A stretch of DNA of 64,000 nt from Leptospiraceae bacterium. GTDB lineage: Bacteria; Spirochaetota; Leptospiria; Leptospirales; Leptospiraceae. The notes below the pieces were generated by a model. The model was not told the origin of the DNA, searched no databases, and saw only the letters and a list, made by a program, of their open reading frames with translations. A program made the position numbers and the translations under genes. The DNA lies in assembly GCA_024233865.1 (NCBI GenBank), contig JACKPA010000016.1:95291-159290 (forward strand), given 5' to 3'. Position 1 is the first letter of the stretch. Each line of letters opens with the position of its first letter. This document shows positions 1 to 8,895 of this stretch, piece after piece.

Positions 1-1
1 A

Positions 2-508
2 ATATGGTCTCCAAATTTAGAACATAAAGAAATCAATAGTCTATATTCTCTCTGCTTCGCTTACCTCTTATCTGACAATCGGTGTGTTGTCACCAAGTTT
101 GAAAAGGACAATCCCGTTCAGGGTGCTCCAGAAATCTTTGTGGACAATCCGATGTGCCCGACAAATCCAGATTCTTTTTGGTCAAAAGTCTTGGAAACTC
201 AAGTCAAAGACAAACTTGCAAAAAACCTAGTGAATGAAATCAAGTCTTTGTACACCTACTGGAATGTTGAATATTGCAAAGGTCAACTGATTGAAAACTG
301 TGGATTGAAAGACGAGCCGTATTTCAAATATTTCGACTATCCGGATTTTGTGACACCTTATTCTGGTTTAATCCAAATCAAAAAGTATGCCGAAGTGAAC
401 GGGAAAGTTGACTTGGTGGAAAAACTTGAAAGGATAAAAGAACTTACCAAACAGGTGAAAGAAAGGATTTATAATTTATTGGTGAATGAATTTGGATATT
501 TTGAGTAA
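2..508 (+). CDS. Unknown protein, 5'-truncated by the window edge
   Basis: The reading frame is open from base 2 to the TAA at 506-508, so the true start lies left of the window. A GTG at 140 is possible, but the upstream codons are also open and read like ordinary protein, so I treat this as the C-terminal ~168 residues of a longer protein. It is rich in Lys, Tyr and Glu, and the last ~50 residues look helical (LEKLERIKELTKQVKERIYN). I see no signal peptide, membrane segment or recognisable catalytic motif. I do not recognise the family. Confidence 0.6.
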   Translation: MWSPNLEHKEINSLYSLCFAYLLSDNRCVVTKFEKDNPVQGAPEIFVDNPMCPTNPDSFWSKVLETQVKDKLAKNLVNEIKSLYTYWNVEYCKGQLIENCGLKDEPYFKYFDYPDFVTPYSGLIQIKKYAEVNGKVDLVEKLERIKELTKQVKERIYNLLVNEFGYFE

Positions 509-614
509 ATAACACATGGTCAATTTCCTTAAAAAATTATATTGACAACCTGAACATATATCTGAACAATTTATACTATATTCGTATTCAAGACATTGAT
601 AAGGGGGTTTACCC

Positions 615-632
615 GGTTTACCCCTACAATTT
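615..632. repeat. 18-bp dispersed repeat, copy 1
   Basis: GGTTTACCCCTACAATTT occurs here and again, same orientation, at 20148-20165. Both copies lie in non-coding DNA. This copy is preceded by a partial direct duplication (GGTTTACCC at 607-614 region). It sits in the 263-bp gap between the first gene and ispF, where I see no gene and no convincing promoter. It looks like a fragment of the REP-like element at 20098-20237. Confidence 0.6.
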
Positions 633-771
633 ATATTTCTAACCATGACTCACCTTTTGGTTAATCTATTTTCCTTGATTTTGGAAGAGTAACTTCCAAA
701 TGTAAAAAAAAATTGAAACACTTGTTTATTTGTTTAACTCTATTATCAAACAAAATAAATTGTGAAATAAT

Positions 772-1257
772 ATGTATAGAGTAGGAACGGGTTTGGATTT
801 TCACAGATTGCTACCAGATAAGGATCGACCTTTAATCCTTGGTGGCTACATAATTGAATCGGAATTGGCTCTACAAGGTCATTCCGATGCTGACATATTA
901 TTACATTCTATTTCGGATGCCATCCTTGGTGCTTTGAGTTTGGGAGATATCGGCGATTATTTTCCGGATACAGACATGGCACACAAAAACATGGATTCTA
1001 CAATCATCGTAAAAAAAGCTCTCCAACTAATAAAAGAGAAAAACTATTCCCTAGTTAATATGGATGCAACCATAATCGGCGAGGGACCCAAAATCGCCCC
1101 GCACAGAGAACAAATCCGGAAATCTCTCTCCAAAATCCTCTGTATAAAACTGGAAAATGTATCCGTAAAAGCAACAACTACGGAAAAAATGGGTGCAATC
1201 GGCAGACAAGAAGGAATCGGTGTTATTACAACCGTTCTAGTGCAGAAAATTTCATAA
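772..1257 (+). CDS. ispF: 2-C-methyl-D-erythritol 2,4-cyclodiphosphate synthase
   Basis: Converts CDP-methylerythritol 2-phosphate to the cyclic diphosphate, releasing CMP, in the cytoplasmic MEP isoprenoid pathway. At 161 residues it is of normal family length. Seen: the N-terminal GTGLDFHRL motif supplying the metal-binding Asp and His (residues ~9 and 11), the [20 protein letters not shown] signature (residues ~37-56, with a further metal His), and the C-terminal [17 protein letters not shown] block. The ATG at 772 begins at the usual family N-terminus; there is no good Shine-Dalgarno in front of it. The 3' end overlaps the convergent acetyltransferase gene by 32 bp. Confidence 0.96.
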   Translation: MYRVGTGLDFHRLLPDKDRPLILGGYIIESELALQGHSDADILLHSISDAILGALSLGDIGDYFPDTDMAHKNMDSTIIVKKALQLIKEKNYSLVNMDATIIGEGPKIAPHREQIRKSLSKILCIKLENVSVKATTTEKMGAIGRQEGIGVITTVLVQKIS

Positions 1258-1735
1258 GAATCGCATTACTTTTGTCTTGGTAATAATTTTTTCTTTTTCC
1301 AACTATGGAAAATCCTGCTTTTACATACAATGAAATCGCGGATGTGTTTTTCTCATTCACTTCCAAAAATACATCTTTGGATTTGTTTGTATTTTTCAAA
1401 AAATCAATTAGTTGGGAAGCAATTTTTTGTTTCCTATAATCCGGTAAAACTCCAAGCCTTAAAATTTCAATTTCAAACTGATTTTGCATATAAATCAAAT
1501 AACCTACCGGATGAGCTTGAATCCAATAAATAATTGAATCTTGGTAGGTATGATGAGAATAAATCTGTTCTTCAGACCAGAATTCCTTTGGAAAACAAGA
1601 AATTTCCATCCCAAAAACCAGATCCAACTCAAGATGATTCGTTTTTTTTACCATAAAGTTCATCCTACCTACCCTTTTTGGTTCAAAAAGGAAATTTAAA
1701 TTAGCAAATTCTATTTGTTTTTTTAGTCTTTCCAT
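1226..1735 (-). CDS. GNAT-family N-acetyltransferase, RimI-like
   Basis: Predicted acetyl-CoA-dependent acetyltransferase, 169 residues. The acetyl-CoA loop region reads [20 protein letters not shown], a variant of the Q/RxxGxG/A motif. Downstream, [19 protein letters not shown] and GKRKNYY closely match the RimI pattern (LEVR.SN..A..LY...GF...G.R..YY), the enzyme that acetylates ribosomal protein S18. The ~35-residue N-terminal extension is unusual for RimI, so the real start may be internal. Convergent with ispF, with overlapping 3' ends. GNAT membership is secure; the substrate is inferred from the motif only. Confidence 0.8.
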   Translation of the reverse strand: MERLKKQIEFANLNFLFEPKRVGRMNFMVKKTNHLELDLVFGMEISCFPKEFWSEEQIYSHHTYQDSIIYWIQAHPVGYLIYMQNQFEIEILRLGVLPDYRKQKIASQLIDFLKNTNKSKDVFLEVNEKNTSAISLYVKAGFSIVGKRKNYYQDKSNAILMKFSALERL

Positions 1736-1778
1736 TTATAGTTTGTATTCAATACTTTTTAATAAGGATTTTATAATT

Positions 1779-2651
1779 ATGAAAAACGTTTTTATGCTGC
1801 TGATTCTACTATTTCCCTTAACTACCTGTGAAAAATTGGAAGAATGGCGTAAACAAAATGCCCTGAGACGCCTGACTCCCAAACAACCAACCGAAGATGA
1901 CATCGAAAATTGGAAAGAAAGGCTCTCTTTAACGGAAGCTGAAATTGTGGATATGGACAGGAAAATTCGTGAACTTGTAAAAAAGACAAGAGTAGCCGGG
2001 TCCATTTCATGGAGAATTGCAAGGGCTTTTGTGAGAATTGGAAACTATGAACTCGGAAGTAAATACTATACGGAAGCACTAACTGAAAACGCTGGAGAGA
2101 ATCCACCCCAAGCAGATGTTCATAGGTTTGAAAGTGCAATACCTTATTTTGAAAAGACTTTAATCTACAGACCTTTGGATGAAACTCTACTTTTTGAAAC
2201 TGGCTTAGCTTACGCTAATGCTGCCAGAGACAAAGGTTGGGAAAAACAAAGACGTGAAATGGCTGTCACCATTTTTACGGAATTAATTCGGAAGAATCCA
2301 AAAGACACAAGGTATCCCTACCAACTTGCCTTGATTTACTTTGACTCGTCCATGACAGATGCTATTATCGAAGGCATACAACCACAAGGATATAACGATC
2401 AAGAAAAGGCTCTACTTTTACTTGATTCTATTTTAAAAAAAGAGCCTAATTCCGTTCCAGTTCGATTTGCCAAAGCAAACTTTATGTACAGACTCGGGAA
2501 AGTAGATAACGCCAGAAATGAATATGAAACAATACGAATTCTGATGGAAAACATGAGTAAAAAAGGGGAAATTGGGGATTTAAGTAAAAACCCTTCTTAC
2601 AAAAATGTTATAAACAACTTAAAAATTATAGGAGAGAAAACGAATTTTTAA
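1779..2651 (+). CDS. TPR-like lipoprotein
   Basis: I chose the ATG at 1779 (290 residues) over the longer frame opening at 1743: it has an AAGGAT site about 10 bases upstream and gives a lipoprotein signal with lipobox LTTC (Cys17). The mature part is mostly helical and carries TPR-like segments (ARAFVRIGNYELGSKYYTEA; AIPYFEKTLIYRPLDETLLF; RFAKANFMYRLGKVDNARNE). Probably a membrane-anchored periplasmic scaffold; partner unknown. Its TAA overlaps the ATG of dprA (TAATG), so the two are translationally coupled. Confidence 0.75.
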   Translation: MKNVFMLLILLFPLTTCEKLEEWRKQNALRRLTPKQPTEDDIENWKERLSLTEAEIVDMDRKIRELVKKTRVAGSISWRIARAFVRIGNYELGSKYYTEALTENAGENPPQADVHRFESAIPYFEKTLIYRPLDETLLFETGLAYANAARDKGWEKQRREMAVTIFTELIRKNPKDTRYPYQLALIYFDSSMTDAIIEGIQPQGYNDQEKALLLLDSILKKEPNSVPVRFAKANFMYRLGKVDNARNEYETIRILMENMSKKGEIGDLSKNPSYKNVINNLKIIGEKTNF

Positions 2652-3613
2652 TGGAAGATGAAATTATACCTTACCTTTTTTCCTTTTCAAAACTATCATC
2701 GGTTGTAAAAAAACTAGGTTGTTTGAATCAGTTTGATTCTATAAAAGGTTTATATGATTTTATCAAGCAAAGTTATAACAAACCGGAACTTGAAAAAATT
2801 ATCCAAGCAGCCAAACTAGTCAAAAGTAGCAGTGAAAAAAACTCAATTCAAGTTTTGGATTATTATGACCCTGATTATCCAGCTTACTTAAAAGAAATTT
2901 ATGACCCTCCTATTACCTTGTTTGTGAAAGGAGACAAACAACTATTAAACAATACTTTTGTGTCTGTTGTGGGGACAAGGAAAGCCTCCAAGCTTTCCCT
3001 AGATGCCTGTTCAAGTCTACCGGATTTTGTAAAAAAGAACCTATATGATGGTATAGTGTCCGGGCTTGCGTCAGGAATTGACCGAGCCGCTATGCTCGCA
3101 TGTATTGAACAAGGCATACCCACAGTGGGAGTCTTAGGTACAGGTTTGGATTCGGAATACCCTCATGCAAATAAAGACCTTTACAAAAAAATGAATGAGT
3201 TTCCAAAAGGTGTTATAATTTCGGAAATGAAATACGGTGATCCACCCAATCGTTGGTCATTCCCAAGAAGAAACCGAATTATAACCGGAATGTCTGCCTT
3301 GCTTTTGATTATGGAATCACCTCTTAAAAGTGGAGCTATGTCTTCTGCCAATCATGCAATATCACAAAATCGAGACATTGCCGTATTTCTTCATGAAGGA
3401 CAACATTCCAATGAAGGAGGAAAAAAACTCGTAGAAGATGGTGCTATCTGTTTGTCTTATGAAGAATTAACAGGTAAAAACACGGTATTTCATATTTCTC
3501 AAGTATTGGAAGGTGGAATGGATACACTACCCCATTTGATTTCTCAAACAAATTATTTGGAATTGACGGGAAAAATCAAATACATAGGTGACGGATATTA
3601 TAAGGAATTTTAA
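2651..3613 (+). CDS. dprA: DNA processing protein DprA/Smf
   Basis: DprA binds incoming single-stranded DNA and loads RecA during natural transformation. The Rossmann-like core is complete: VVGTRKAS, SGLASGIDRAAMLACIEQG, VGVLGTGLDSEYPHANKDLY, then RRNRIITGMSALLLIMES and KSGAMSSANHA, all matching conserved DprA blocks. At 320 residues it has an N-terminal helical segment but a poorly defined C-terminal winged-helix. The ATG shares a base with the stop of the upstream lipoprotein gene. The stop is shared with galK on the other strand (convergent, 4-bp overlap). Confidence 0.92.
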   Translation: MEDEIIPYLFSFSKLSSVVKKLGCLNQFDSIKGLYDFIKQSYNKPELEKIIQAAKLVKSSSEKNSIQVLDYYDPDYPAYLKEIYDPPITLFVKGDKQLLNNTFVSVVGTRKASKLSLDACSSLPDFVKKNLYDGIVSGLASGIDRAAMLACIEQGIPTVGVLGTGLDSEYPHANKDLYKKMNEFPKGVIISEMKYGDPPNRWSFPRRNRIITGMSALLLIMESPLKSGAMSSANHAISQNRDIAVFLHEGQHSNEGGKKLVEDGAICLSYEELTGKNTVFHISQVLEGGMDTLPHLISQTNYLELTGKIKYIGDGYYKEF

Positions 3614-4788
3614 GCGTATTCTACACCATTACAGATTTCAAAGTGATAAAACCTTGGATTTAAGCCCGTTTTTTGGGAATAAGTCCTTTGAATTTCTTTT
3701 TGGATTGGTTCAAAGTTATTTTTAAAGTCCAAAACAAGAACACAACCTCCAAAACCGCCTCCCATCATACGAGCACCTAACACTCCCAAACGCTTTAATT
3801 CTTGCACAAGAAAGTCCGTTTCCACGCAGGATACTTCAAACTTTTCGGAAAGTGAGTTGTGAGTTTGAAACAAACAATCTCCGATTGTTTTAGCATCTTT
3901 TTTCGAAATGGCTGCAATTACTTTTTTTGTTCTGGCTTTTTCCCCCAAAACGTGCCCTACCCTTTTTTGTTCGTTTGGTTTAAATCCGAATTGCTTCAAA
4001 TCAGACAAAACATCTAAGTTATAAAGATTTTCTAATTCTTTGTACTTGTCCTTAATTTTGTTTAAAGCGGTATCACACTCTTTTCTGCGTTCGTTGTATT
4101 CACTATCTTTTAGAGAATGTTTTACTTCCGAATTGATAAGATAAAATCCAACATCTCCCAAATCCAAAGGGATATAAGAATATTCCAATGAGTCGGTTTG
4201 CAGTAACAAACAAGAGTTATCTTTTCCATTCGCTATTATAAACTGATCCATAATCCCGCAATTGACTCCAACAAAATTATTTTCAGCTCTTTGACCGATC
4301 ACTGCAATTTCCTCTCTAGGGATTTGCAACCCAAATATCTCAGATAACGCGTAGACTACAACTACTTCTAGAGCAGCAGAAGAAGATAAGCCCGCTCCAG
4401 TTGGAATATTCCCATCAATCACCATGTCAAAACCGGTAATAACATGACCCAGAATAAATATCTCATTGATAACCCCATAGATATAGTTAACCCAATCAAC
4501 TTGTTTGTTAGATTCTAAACTTTCTGAAACTACCAAGTTATCAAATTGTTTGGAATAAACTCGGAATTGTCTTAAATTATTTTTACGAATGGAAACATAT
4601 ACATAATAATCAATGGCTGCAGGCAATACATATCCACCCAGATAATCTACATGCTCACCGATTATGTTTATCCGAGCAGGTGCTCGAAAAACGCTAGTGG
4701 TTTCACCGGTTTCTCCGAATTTTTGAATGAGTATATTTTTAATGACTTCTTTCATATTATTCATGTTTTCTCTGTGGATTGTATACAT
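3610..4788 (-). CDS. galK: Galactokinase
   Basis: ATP-dependent phosphorylation of galactose at C1 (Leloir pathway, cytoplasm). A GHMP-kinase with the galactokinase signature APARINIIGEHVDYLGGY (residues 36-53), the ATP-binding PTGAGLSSSAALE loop and the C-terminal MMGGGFGGCVL motif. Length 392 is normal. The start is ambiguous: ATG at 4788 (GGGGAAG upstream) overlaps the Uma2 gene by 32 bp, while ATGs at 4764 and 4755 also fit. The first residues (TIHRENMN) are encoded by a 24-bp sequence duplicated inside the neighbouring Uma2 gene, so the extreme N-terminus may not be original. No other gal genes are adjacent. Confidence 0.93.
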   Translation of the reverse strand: MYTIHRENMNNMKEVIKNILIQKFGETGETTSVFRAPARINIIGEHVDYLGGYVLPAAIDYYVYVSIRKNNLRQFRVYSKQFDNLVVSESLESNKQVDWVNYIYGVINEIFILGHVITGFDMVIDGNIPTGAGLSSSAALEVVVVYALSEIFGLQIPREEIAVIGQRAENNFVGVNCGIMDQFIIANGKDNSCLLLQTDSLEYSYIPLDLGDVGFYLINSEVKHSLKDSEYNERRKECDTALNKIKDKYKELENLYNLDVLSDLKQFGFKPNEQKRVGHVLGEKARTKKVIAAISKKDAKTIGDCLFQTHNSLSEKFEVSCVETDFLVQELKRLGVLGARMMGGGFGGCVLVLDFKNNFEPIQKEIQRTYSQKTGLNPRFYHFEICNGVEYA

Positions 4789-5518
4789 TCATCTTCCCCA
4801 ATTTAGCTTGAAGTTCGGCAATCAATTTGTCCCTCTCTTGCAGCTCACCCAAAGCTTTTTCCTTTTCTAAACGCTCTTTTTCAGCTCGTTCTTTCTCTTG
4901 CTCTGATTCCAAAAGAATCAGGTTTTTGTCCTTGTCATACAGCCTCAAATACGTTCTATGCTTCCCATTCAACCCGCCACTCCATATTCCTAAGTAGCAA
5001 TTTAATTCTTTTGAGCACAACCAACCGTTTTTATTCTTTACCAGCTCTACATAAAATCCGTATCGGTTCAATCTCCAACCGCAAAGGTAACTCGGATTCT
5101 TTGGATCATAGACAAAATATTCCGGTGTGTGAAACGTCTGTTCATACAAAATAAACTTGTCTTCCAAATCAATTTTGTAAGTGCTTTCCGATAGCAATTC
5201 TACTATGATGTTTGGATATTTCCAATTCTCCTCCCACAATATCCAGCTATCTCTCTCCTTTGTTCCATCCACTCCTTTCACAAGAAAAAAGTCGGGACCT
5301 CGGAATGCCTCGTTCTTTACTTCCTTGCCACTGTAATACATAAACATGTTTCCACCGGCAAAAAAGTCAGTCTTATCACCCATAGCAACAACCGAGGAGT
5401 CGATAAGAATATTCATGTTTTCTCTGTGGATTGGAGTTTCCAAGGGAATACCGTCATCGCAAGGTAGGTTTGTAGGATAAGAATCGTTTTGCTTTGGAAT
5501 TGTTATGCTTTGGGACAT
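4757..5518 (-). CDS. Uma2-family putative restriction-endonuclease-fold protein (DUF820)
   Basis: Uma2 proteins have a PD-(D/E)XK nuclease fold; their biological role is unsettled. Matches seen: N-terminal DDGIPLET, FRGPDFFLV (fold Asp), NIIVELLSEST (fold Glu), DLEDKFILYEQ, and HTPEYFVYDP. The C-terminal ~45 residues are an Arg/Glu-rich coiled coil, usual in this family. Length 253. The ATG at 5518 has GGAGA 7-8 bases upstream. It overlaps galK on the same strand. A 24-bp direct repeat (4758-4781 and 5410-5433) brackets most of the gene. Confidence 0.82.
   Translation of the reverse strand: MSQSITIPKQNDSYPTNLPCDDGIPLETPIHRENMNILIDSSVVAMGDKTDFFAGGNMFMYYSGKEVKNEAFRGPDFFLVKGVDGTKERDSWILWEENWKYPNIIVELLSESTYKIDLEDKFILYEQTFHTPEYFVYDPKNPSYLCGWRLNRYGFYVELVKNKNGWLCSKELNCYLGIWSGGLNGKHRTYLRLYDKDKNLILLESEQEKERAEKERLEKEKALGELQERDKLIAELQAKLGKMNVYNPQRKHE
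4758..4781. repeat. 24-bp direct repeat, galK-proximal copy
   Basis: Identical to 5410-5433. On the minus strand it encodes the same peptide (IHRENMN) in both places, here in the presumptive galK N-terminus and there in the Uma2 N-terminus. Confidence 0.8.
5410..5433. repeat. 24-bp direct repeat, Uma2-internal copy
   Basis: Exact copy of 4758-4781, inside the 5' part of the Uma2 gene in the family's natural N-terminal region. This suggests the galK-proximal copy is the derived one (inference). Confidence 0.8.
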
Positions 5519-5702
5519 TGTTTCTCTCCATGGTGGATATAAGTCTTGGATAATTCTTTAGAATTGTCAAGGAAAAATTTCGAGAGTTCGTAATTACGAC
5601 AAGATAAGAAACCATAGGTATTACATTTACTTTGTCCATAGTTTGTGTTGGTAAATCCATTTTTTGCTTTACTAAAATATTCATTAAGAGATATTTTTAA
5701 AT

Positions 5703-6584
5703 ATGCAGGCAAAAAATGAAAAAACGGTTCTAATCACCGGAGCAACCGGTGGTTTGGGAAAAGCGATTTCTGGAGTATTCTATAAAAATAATTATAATTT
5801 AGTATTAGTTTCCAGAGATTTGGAGAGATTAGACCAAGTATCGGAAAACCTAAAGGCATCCAACCCGGATATGGAAACGAACATTCATCTTTATCCTTTA
5901 AATTTTGAATTGGCTACCGAAAATGATTACAAAATGCTTTTTCAATTTTCCATGGATAATATCATCTTTCCTCAAGCGATTATTAACAATGCCGGAATAA
6001 TCGGAGAATTTGGAGAGAGTTGGAAAATTCCTATAGAAGCCTACCAAAACGCTTTTTCTGTAAATTTGTATTCTGCAATTAATATGTGTAAATTATTTTT
6101 ACCCAAAATGATAGAAAATAACTACGGAAAAATAGTGAGCATATCCGGAGGTGGGGCTACCGGAGCAAGAGAAAAATTTTCCCCCTACTCTCTTTCCAAG
6201 GTTGCATTGGTTCGGTATATGGAAAATCTATCCAAAGAATTGCAATCTCTACGTCTCAACATTGATGTGAATTGCATAGCTCCCGGTGCAATGAAAACAC
6301 AAATGACAGAACATATATTAATCGCTGGAGAAGAAAAAGCCGGAAAAAAAGAAATCGATAGCTTAAAAAAACAACTAAAAGAAGGTGGAATTTCTCCTAC
6401 AAAAGCAGCCGATTTGTGCTATTTTTTAGCTTCTCCCGAAAGTGATGGTATTACAGGACGTTTAATCAGTGCGGTTTGGGACGATTGGAAAACCTTACCT
6501 CAAAGGCGATCTGATATCCAAAATACTGACATTTATACCCTAAAAAGGATTACCGCCAAAGATCGCGGTTTTAACTGGGACTGA
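5703..6584 (+). CDS. Short-chain dehydrogenase/reductase
   Basis: Classical SDR, 293 residues, NAD(P)-dependent. Seen: the cofactor motif TGATGGLG (residues ~12-19), NNAG, the SxxxG stretch VSISGGGATGA, catalytic YSLSK, and the post-catalytic APGAMKT loop. The C-terminal ~40 residues (DDWKTLPQR onward) extend past the usual SDR core, as in some sugar-nucleotide-locus SDRs. The substrate cannot be read from sequence. Divergent from the Uma2 gene; no operon partner on this strand is close enough to suggest a pathway. Confidence 0.85.
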   Translation: MQAKNEKTVLITGATGGLGKAISGVFYKNNYNLVLVSRDLERLDQVSENLKASNPDMETNIHLYPLNFELATENDYKMLFQFSMDNIIFPQAIINNAGIIGEFGESWKIPIEAYQNAFSVNLYSAINMCKLFLPKMIENNYGKIVSISGGGATGAREKFSPYSLSKVALVRYMENLSKELQSLRLNIDVNCIAPGAMKTQMTEHILIAGEEKAGKKEIDSLKKQLKEGGISPTKAADLCYFLASPESDGITGRLISAVWDDWKTLPQRRSDIQNTDIYTLKRITAKDRGFNWD

Positions 6585-6650
6585 AATTATAGTTTACTTC
6601 TCTTTACTATTCTTACCTATGGACTGATAAAACAAAGGATAAAATAAAAT

Positions 6651-7280
6651 TTGCTCAAAATTAAGTTAGTAGTCTCAATTTTTTTCTTTATGAGTTTTGC
6701 AAATTGCAGCAGTTCGGGTCAAGCCAACCAAATGAAAGAAAATCTTACTTTTGATCAAAAAGAATGTATCAATAAACTGGTAGGCAAGTTTCAAAAAATA
6801 CCAACAAAGTGCGTTGAAAACAAAATTCTTCATAAAATTCAATGCCAGTACCCTGAGAAAGCAGCACTGTATGAAAAGTATAAATTTTTTATAAAAGAAA
6901 ATAAGATTCAAAGCTGCGATAATACAAGTCATTGTACCTTATTTTTTATAAACAATTCTGATACCACTCTTACCTGTAAAAAACATAAGCTAGAACTCTT
7001 CAAATCAACCAAAAAAGACAATTGTGAATGTATGGGTGATTTTCAAGAAGAGCAAAGTAATATCAAATTGGATCAAGATATGCGGACTTCTGACGGAGGT
7101 ATTGGGAAAGTATTTGATTGGGAAGATAAAAGAACAACACGGATTGAGTGTTGCCGAAAAAAATTCAGCTCTGAATATCTTTTTGATGATAATTCGAACA
7201 GCAAAACAATAGATTTTAATGAAATGCACGATCTCAAAAAGTTTAGAGAGCATTTCGAATTACCTATCGAAAAATATTAA
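6651..7280 (+). CDS. Cysteine-rich lipoprotein of unknown function
   Basis: Opens with TTG (6651) preceded by AAAGGAT about 10 bases upstream; no in-frame ATG gives a signal peptide as good. The signal ends in the lipobox FANC (Cys19). The 190-residue mature protein contains over a dozen cysteines, including CDNTSHC, NCECM and a CC pair, suggesting a disulphide-rich surface or periplasmic lipoprotein. I recognise no family. It stands alone, with the SDR upstream and a TPR-like exported protein downstream. Confidence 0.6.
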   Translation: MLKIKLVVSIFFFMSFANCSSSGQANQMKENLTFDQKECINKLVGKFQKIPTKCVENKILHKIQCQYPEKAALYEKYKFFIKENKIQSCDNTSHCTLFFINNSDTTLTCKKHKLELFKSTKKDNCECMGDFQEEQSNIKLDQDMRTSDGGIGKVFDWEDKRTTRIECCRKKFSSEYLFDDNSNSKTIDFNEMHDLKKFREHFELPIEKY

Positions 7281-7365
7281 AAAAATAAATTAATTTAAAA
7301 TTTTTCCTTTACTTTAAAATTAGGTAGATTATTTAATTTTTAGTTTTTTTAAGAGGTTTGGTTTT

Positions 7366-7752
7366 ATGAAAAAGAGTTTTCGTGTTTTTGCTATTTTATT
7401 ATTTTTTGTTATAAGTAATAATGTTTTCTCCTTAGATAGAGACAATCTTTCATTTACAAAAAAAATAAATTTAGGAATCAATTTAGCTGATAATGAAGAA
7501 TACCAAGAAGCATTAGACATTTTTTATAGTCTATATTATTCCGAAAAAAATAAAGATAAGAAATACATTTCTTTATACTTAACCTGTGCCATTTTAAACG
7601 AAATGGGTCAATACAACCTTGCAGAAAAATTAATTGCAAACAACGAAACTAATTTCGATAAAAGCAAGTACCCAAGCTTATACAATCTAAAAAACCAAAT
7701 TCAGTATGCCATTCGAAATTCAAGTTCTACTAGTTTGACTGGTTTACCGTAA
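7366..7752 (+). CDS. Small exported TPR-like protein
   Basis: 128 residues with a clear signal peptide (MKKSFRVFAILLFFVISNNVFS) and AAGAGG about 10 bases before the ATG. The mature part contains helical pairs resembling TPR units (GINLADNEEYQEALDIFYSL; AILNEMGQYNLAEKLI). Probably periplasmic. The Ser/Thr-rich C-terminus ends just before a hairpin. No specific function can be assigned. Confidence 0.6.
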   Translation: MKKSFRVFAILLFFVISNNVFSLDRDNLSFTKKINLGINLADNEEYQEALDIFYSLYYSEKNKDKKYISLYLTCAILNEMGQYNLAEKLIANNETNFDKSKYPSLYNLKNQIQYAIRNSSSTSLTGLP

Positions 7753-7760
7753 AATGCTTC

Positions 7761-7784
7761 TGTTTTATCCGGTTAGATAAAACA
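7761..7784 (+). terminator. Hairpin downstream of the small TPR-like gene
   Basis: TGTTTTATC and GATAAAACA form a perfect 9-bp stem with a 6-nt loop, 9 bases past the stop codon. There is no U-tract after it, so termination is a guess; it may instead be a 3'-end stabiliser. Confidence 0.4.
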
Positions 7785-7833
7785 AGCTGAAATATCCGCT
7801 AAAATTATAAAAATGAATTCTGATTGAGAAATT

Positions 7834-8889
7834 ATGAGAAAAATAGGAATTTTGATGGGTGGAACTTCTTCAGAGCATTTTATCTCCATGGTAAGCGGAA
7901 AAGCTGTTTTTAATGCCATAGATAAAAGTAAATATAGAGTTAAACCCATAATCATAACCAGAGAAGGAAATTGGATAATTCCGGAAGGATTCGATAGTGT
8001 TTTACCGGATTGGAAGTTGGATCCGGAAGGTTCAAACGTCTCAGAATTTATAACAGAATTTTCTAATGTAAACAAGATCAAATCACACAAAGGAATTGGT
8101 GTGGCATATTTGGATTGTGATGCCGTTTTTATTGCTTTGCATGGTGGTGAAGGTGAAGACGGAACTACCCAAGGACTACTTTCCTCTTTTGGAATTCCGT
8201 ACACAGGTTCTGCCGTATTGGCATCTGCACTTGCCATGGATAAAGAAAGGGCAAATTATATATTTTCTCAAGTTGGACTACATGTTCCTAAATTTGTAAG
8301 CCTTGAAAAAAAAGACTATGATTCAAAAAAAGTAAACTTAAATAGTGTACTTTTGAAGTACCCGATTTTTGTTAAACCGATGTTTGGAGGTTCAAGTGTC
8401 GGAGTTTCCAAAGTAGAAAATCCTACGAGCTTAGAAGAAGTATTACGAAATTTATTTGATTCAACGGATAGAATCATTTTACAAGAGCAAATAAAAGGAA
8501 CAGAAGTTTCTTGTAGCGTACTAGAAGAATACAAAAACGGAGACTTGTTCATAAATGCTCTACCACCGACCGAAATTATTCCGGAAACGGATTTTTTTGA
8601 CTATAAAGCTAAATATACTGGAAAAAGCCGAGAAATTACTCCAGCTCGTTTACCACACGAAATAACAAAGGTTGTCCAAAATAGTGCTCTAAAAGCTCAT
8701 CAATCTTTAGGTTGTAAAAGCTACTCTCGAACAGACTTTATTATTTATAATGATATTCCCTATATTTTGGAAACAAATACTCTACCGGGACTAACCGAGG
8801 GTAGTTTGCTTCCCCAACAAGCTAAATCTATTGGAAAGAGCCTAACAGATATCATCAATATTTTGATACAAAGCACATTTCATACATAA
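7834..8889 (+). CDS. ddl: D-alanine--D-alanine ligase
   Basis: ATP-dependent ligation of two D-alanines for peptidoglycan precursor synthesis (cytoplasm). 351 residues, ATP-grasp fold. Seen: N-terminal GILMGGTSSEH, the ALHGGEGEDGTTQG block, FVKPMFGGSSVGVSKV (ATP-binding loop), and the C-terminal SRTDFIIYNDIPYILETNTLPGLT region with the Mg-binding Glu and Asn. The ATG at 7834 gives the standard N-terminus. The hybrid kinase gene starts 6 bases after its stop, so they may be co-transcribed, though no functional link is evident. Confidence 0.95.
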   Translation: MRKIGILMGGTSSEHFISMVSGKAVFNAIDKSKYRVKPIIITREGNWIIPEGFDSVLPDWKLDPEGSNVSEFITEFSNVNKIKSHKGIGVAYLDCDAVFIALHGGEGEDGTTQGLLSSFGIPYTGSAVLASALAMDKERANYIFSQVGLHVPKFVSLEKKDYDSKKVNLNSVLLKYPIFVKPMFGGSSVGVSKVENPTSLEEVLRNLFDSTDRIILQEQIKGTEVSCSVLEEYKNGDLFINALPPTEIIPETDFFDYKAKYTGKSREITPARLPHEITKVVQNSALKAHQSLGCKSYSRTDFIIYNDIPYILETNTLPGLTEGSLLPQQAKSIGKSLTDIINILIQSTFHT

Positions 8890-8895
8890 CAAAAC

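Noticed and set aside
5454..5712. Two overlapping minus-strand frames upstream of the Uma2 start
   Set aside because: No ribosome site or recognisable motif; they overlap the better-supported Uma2 start and each other.
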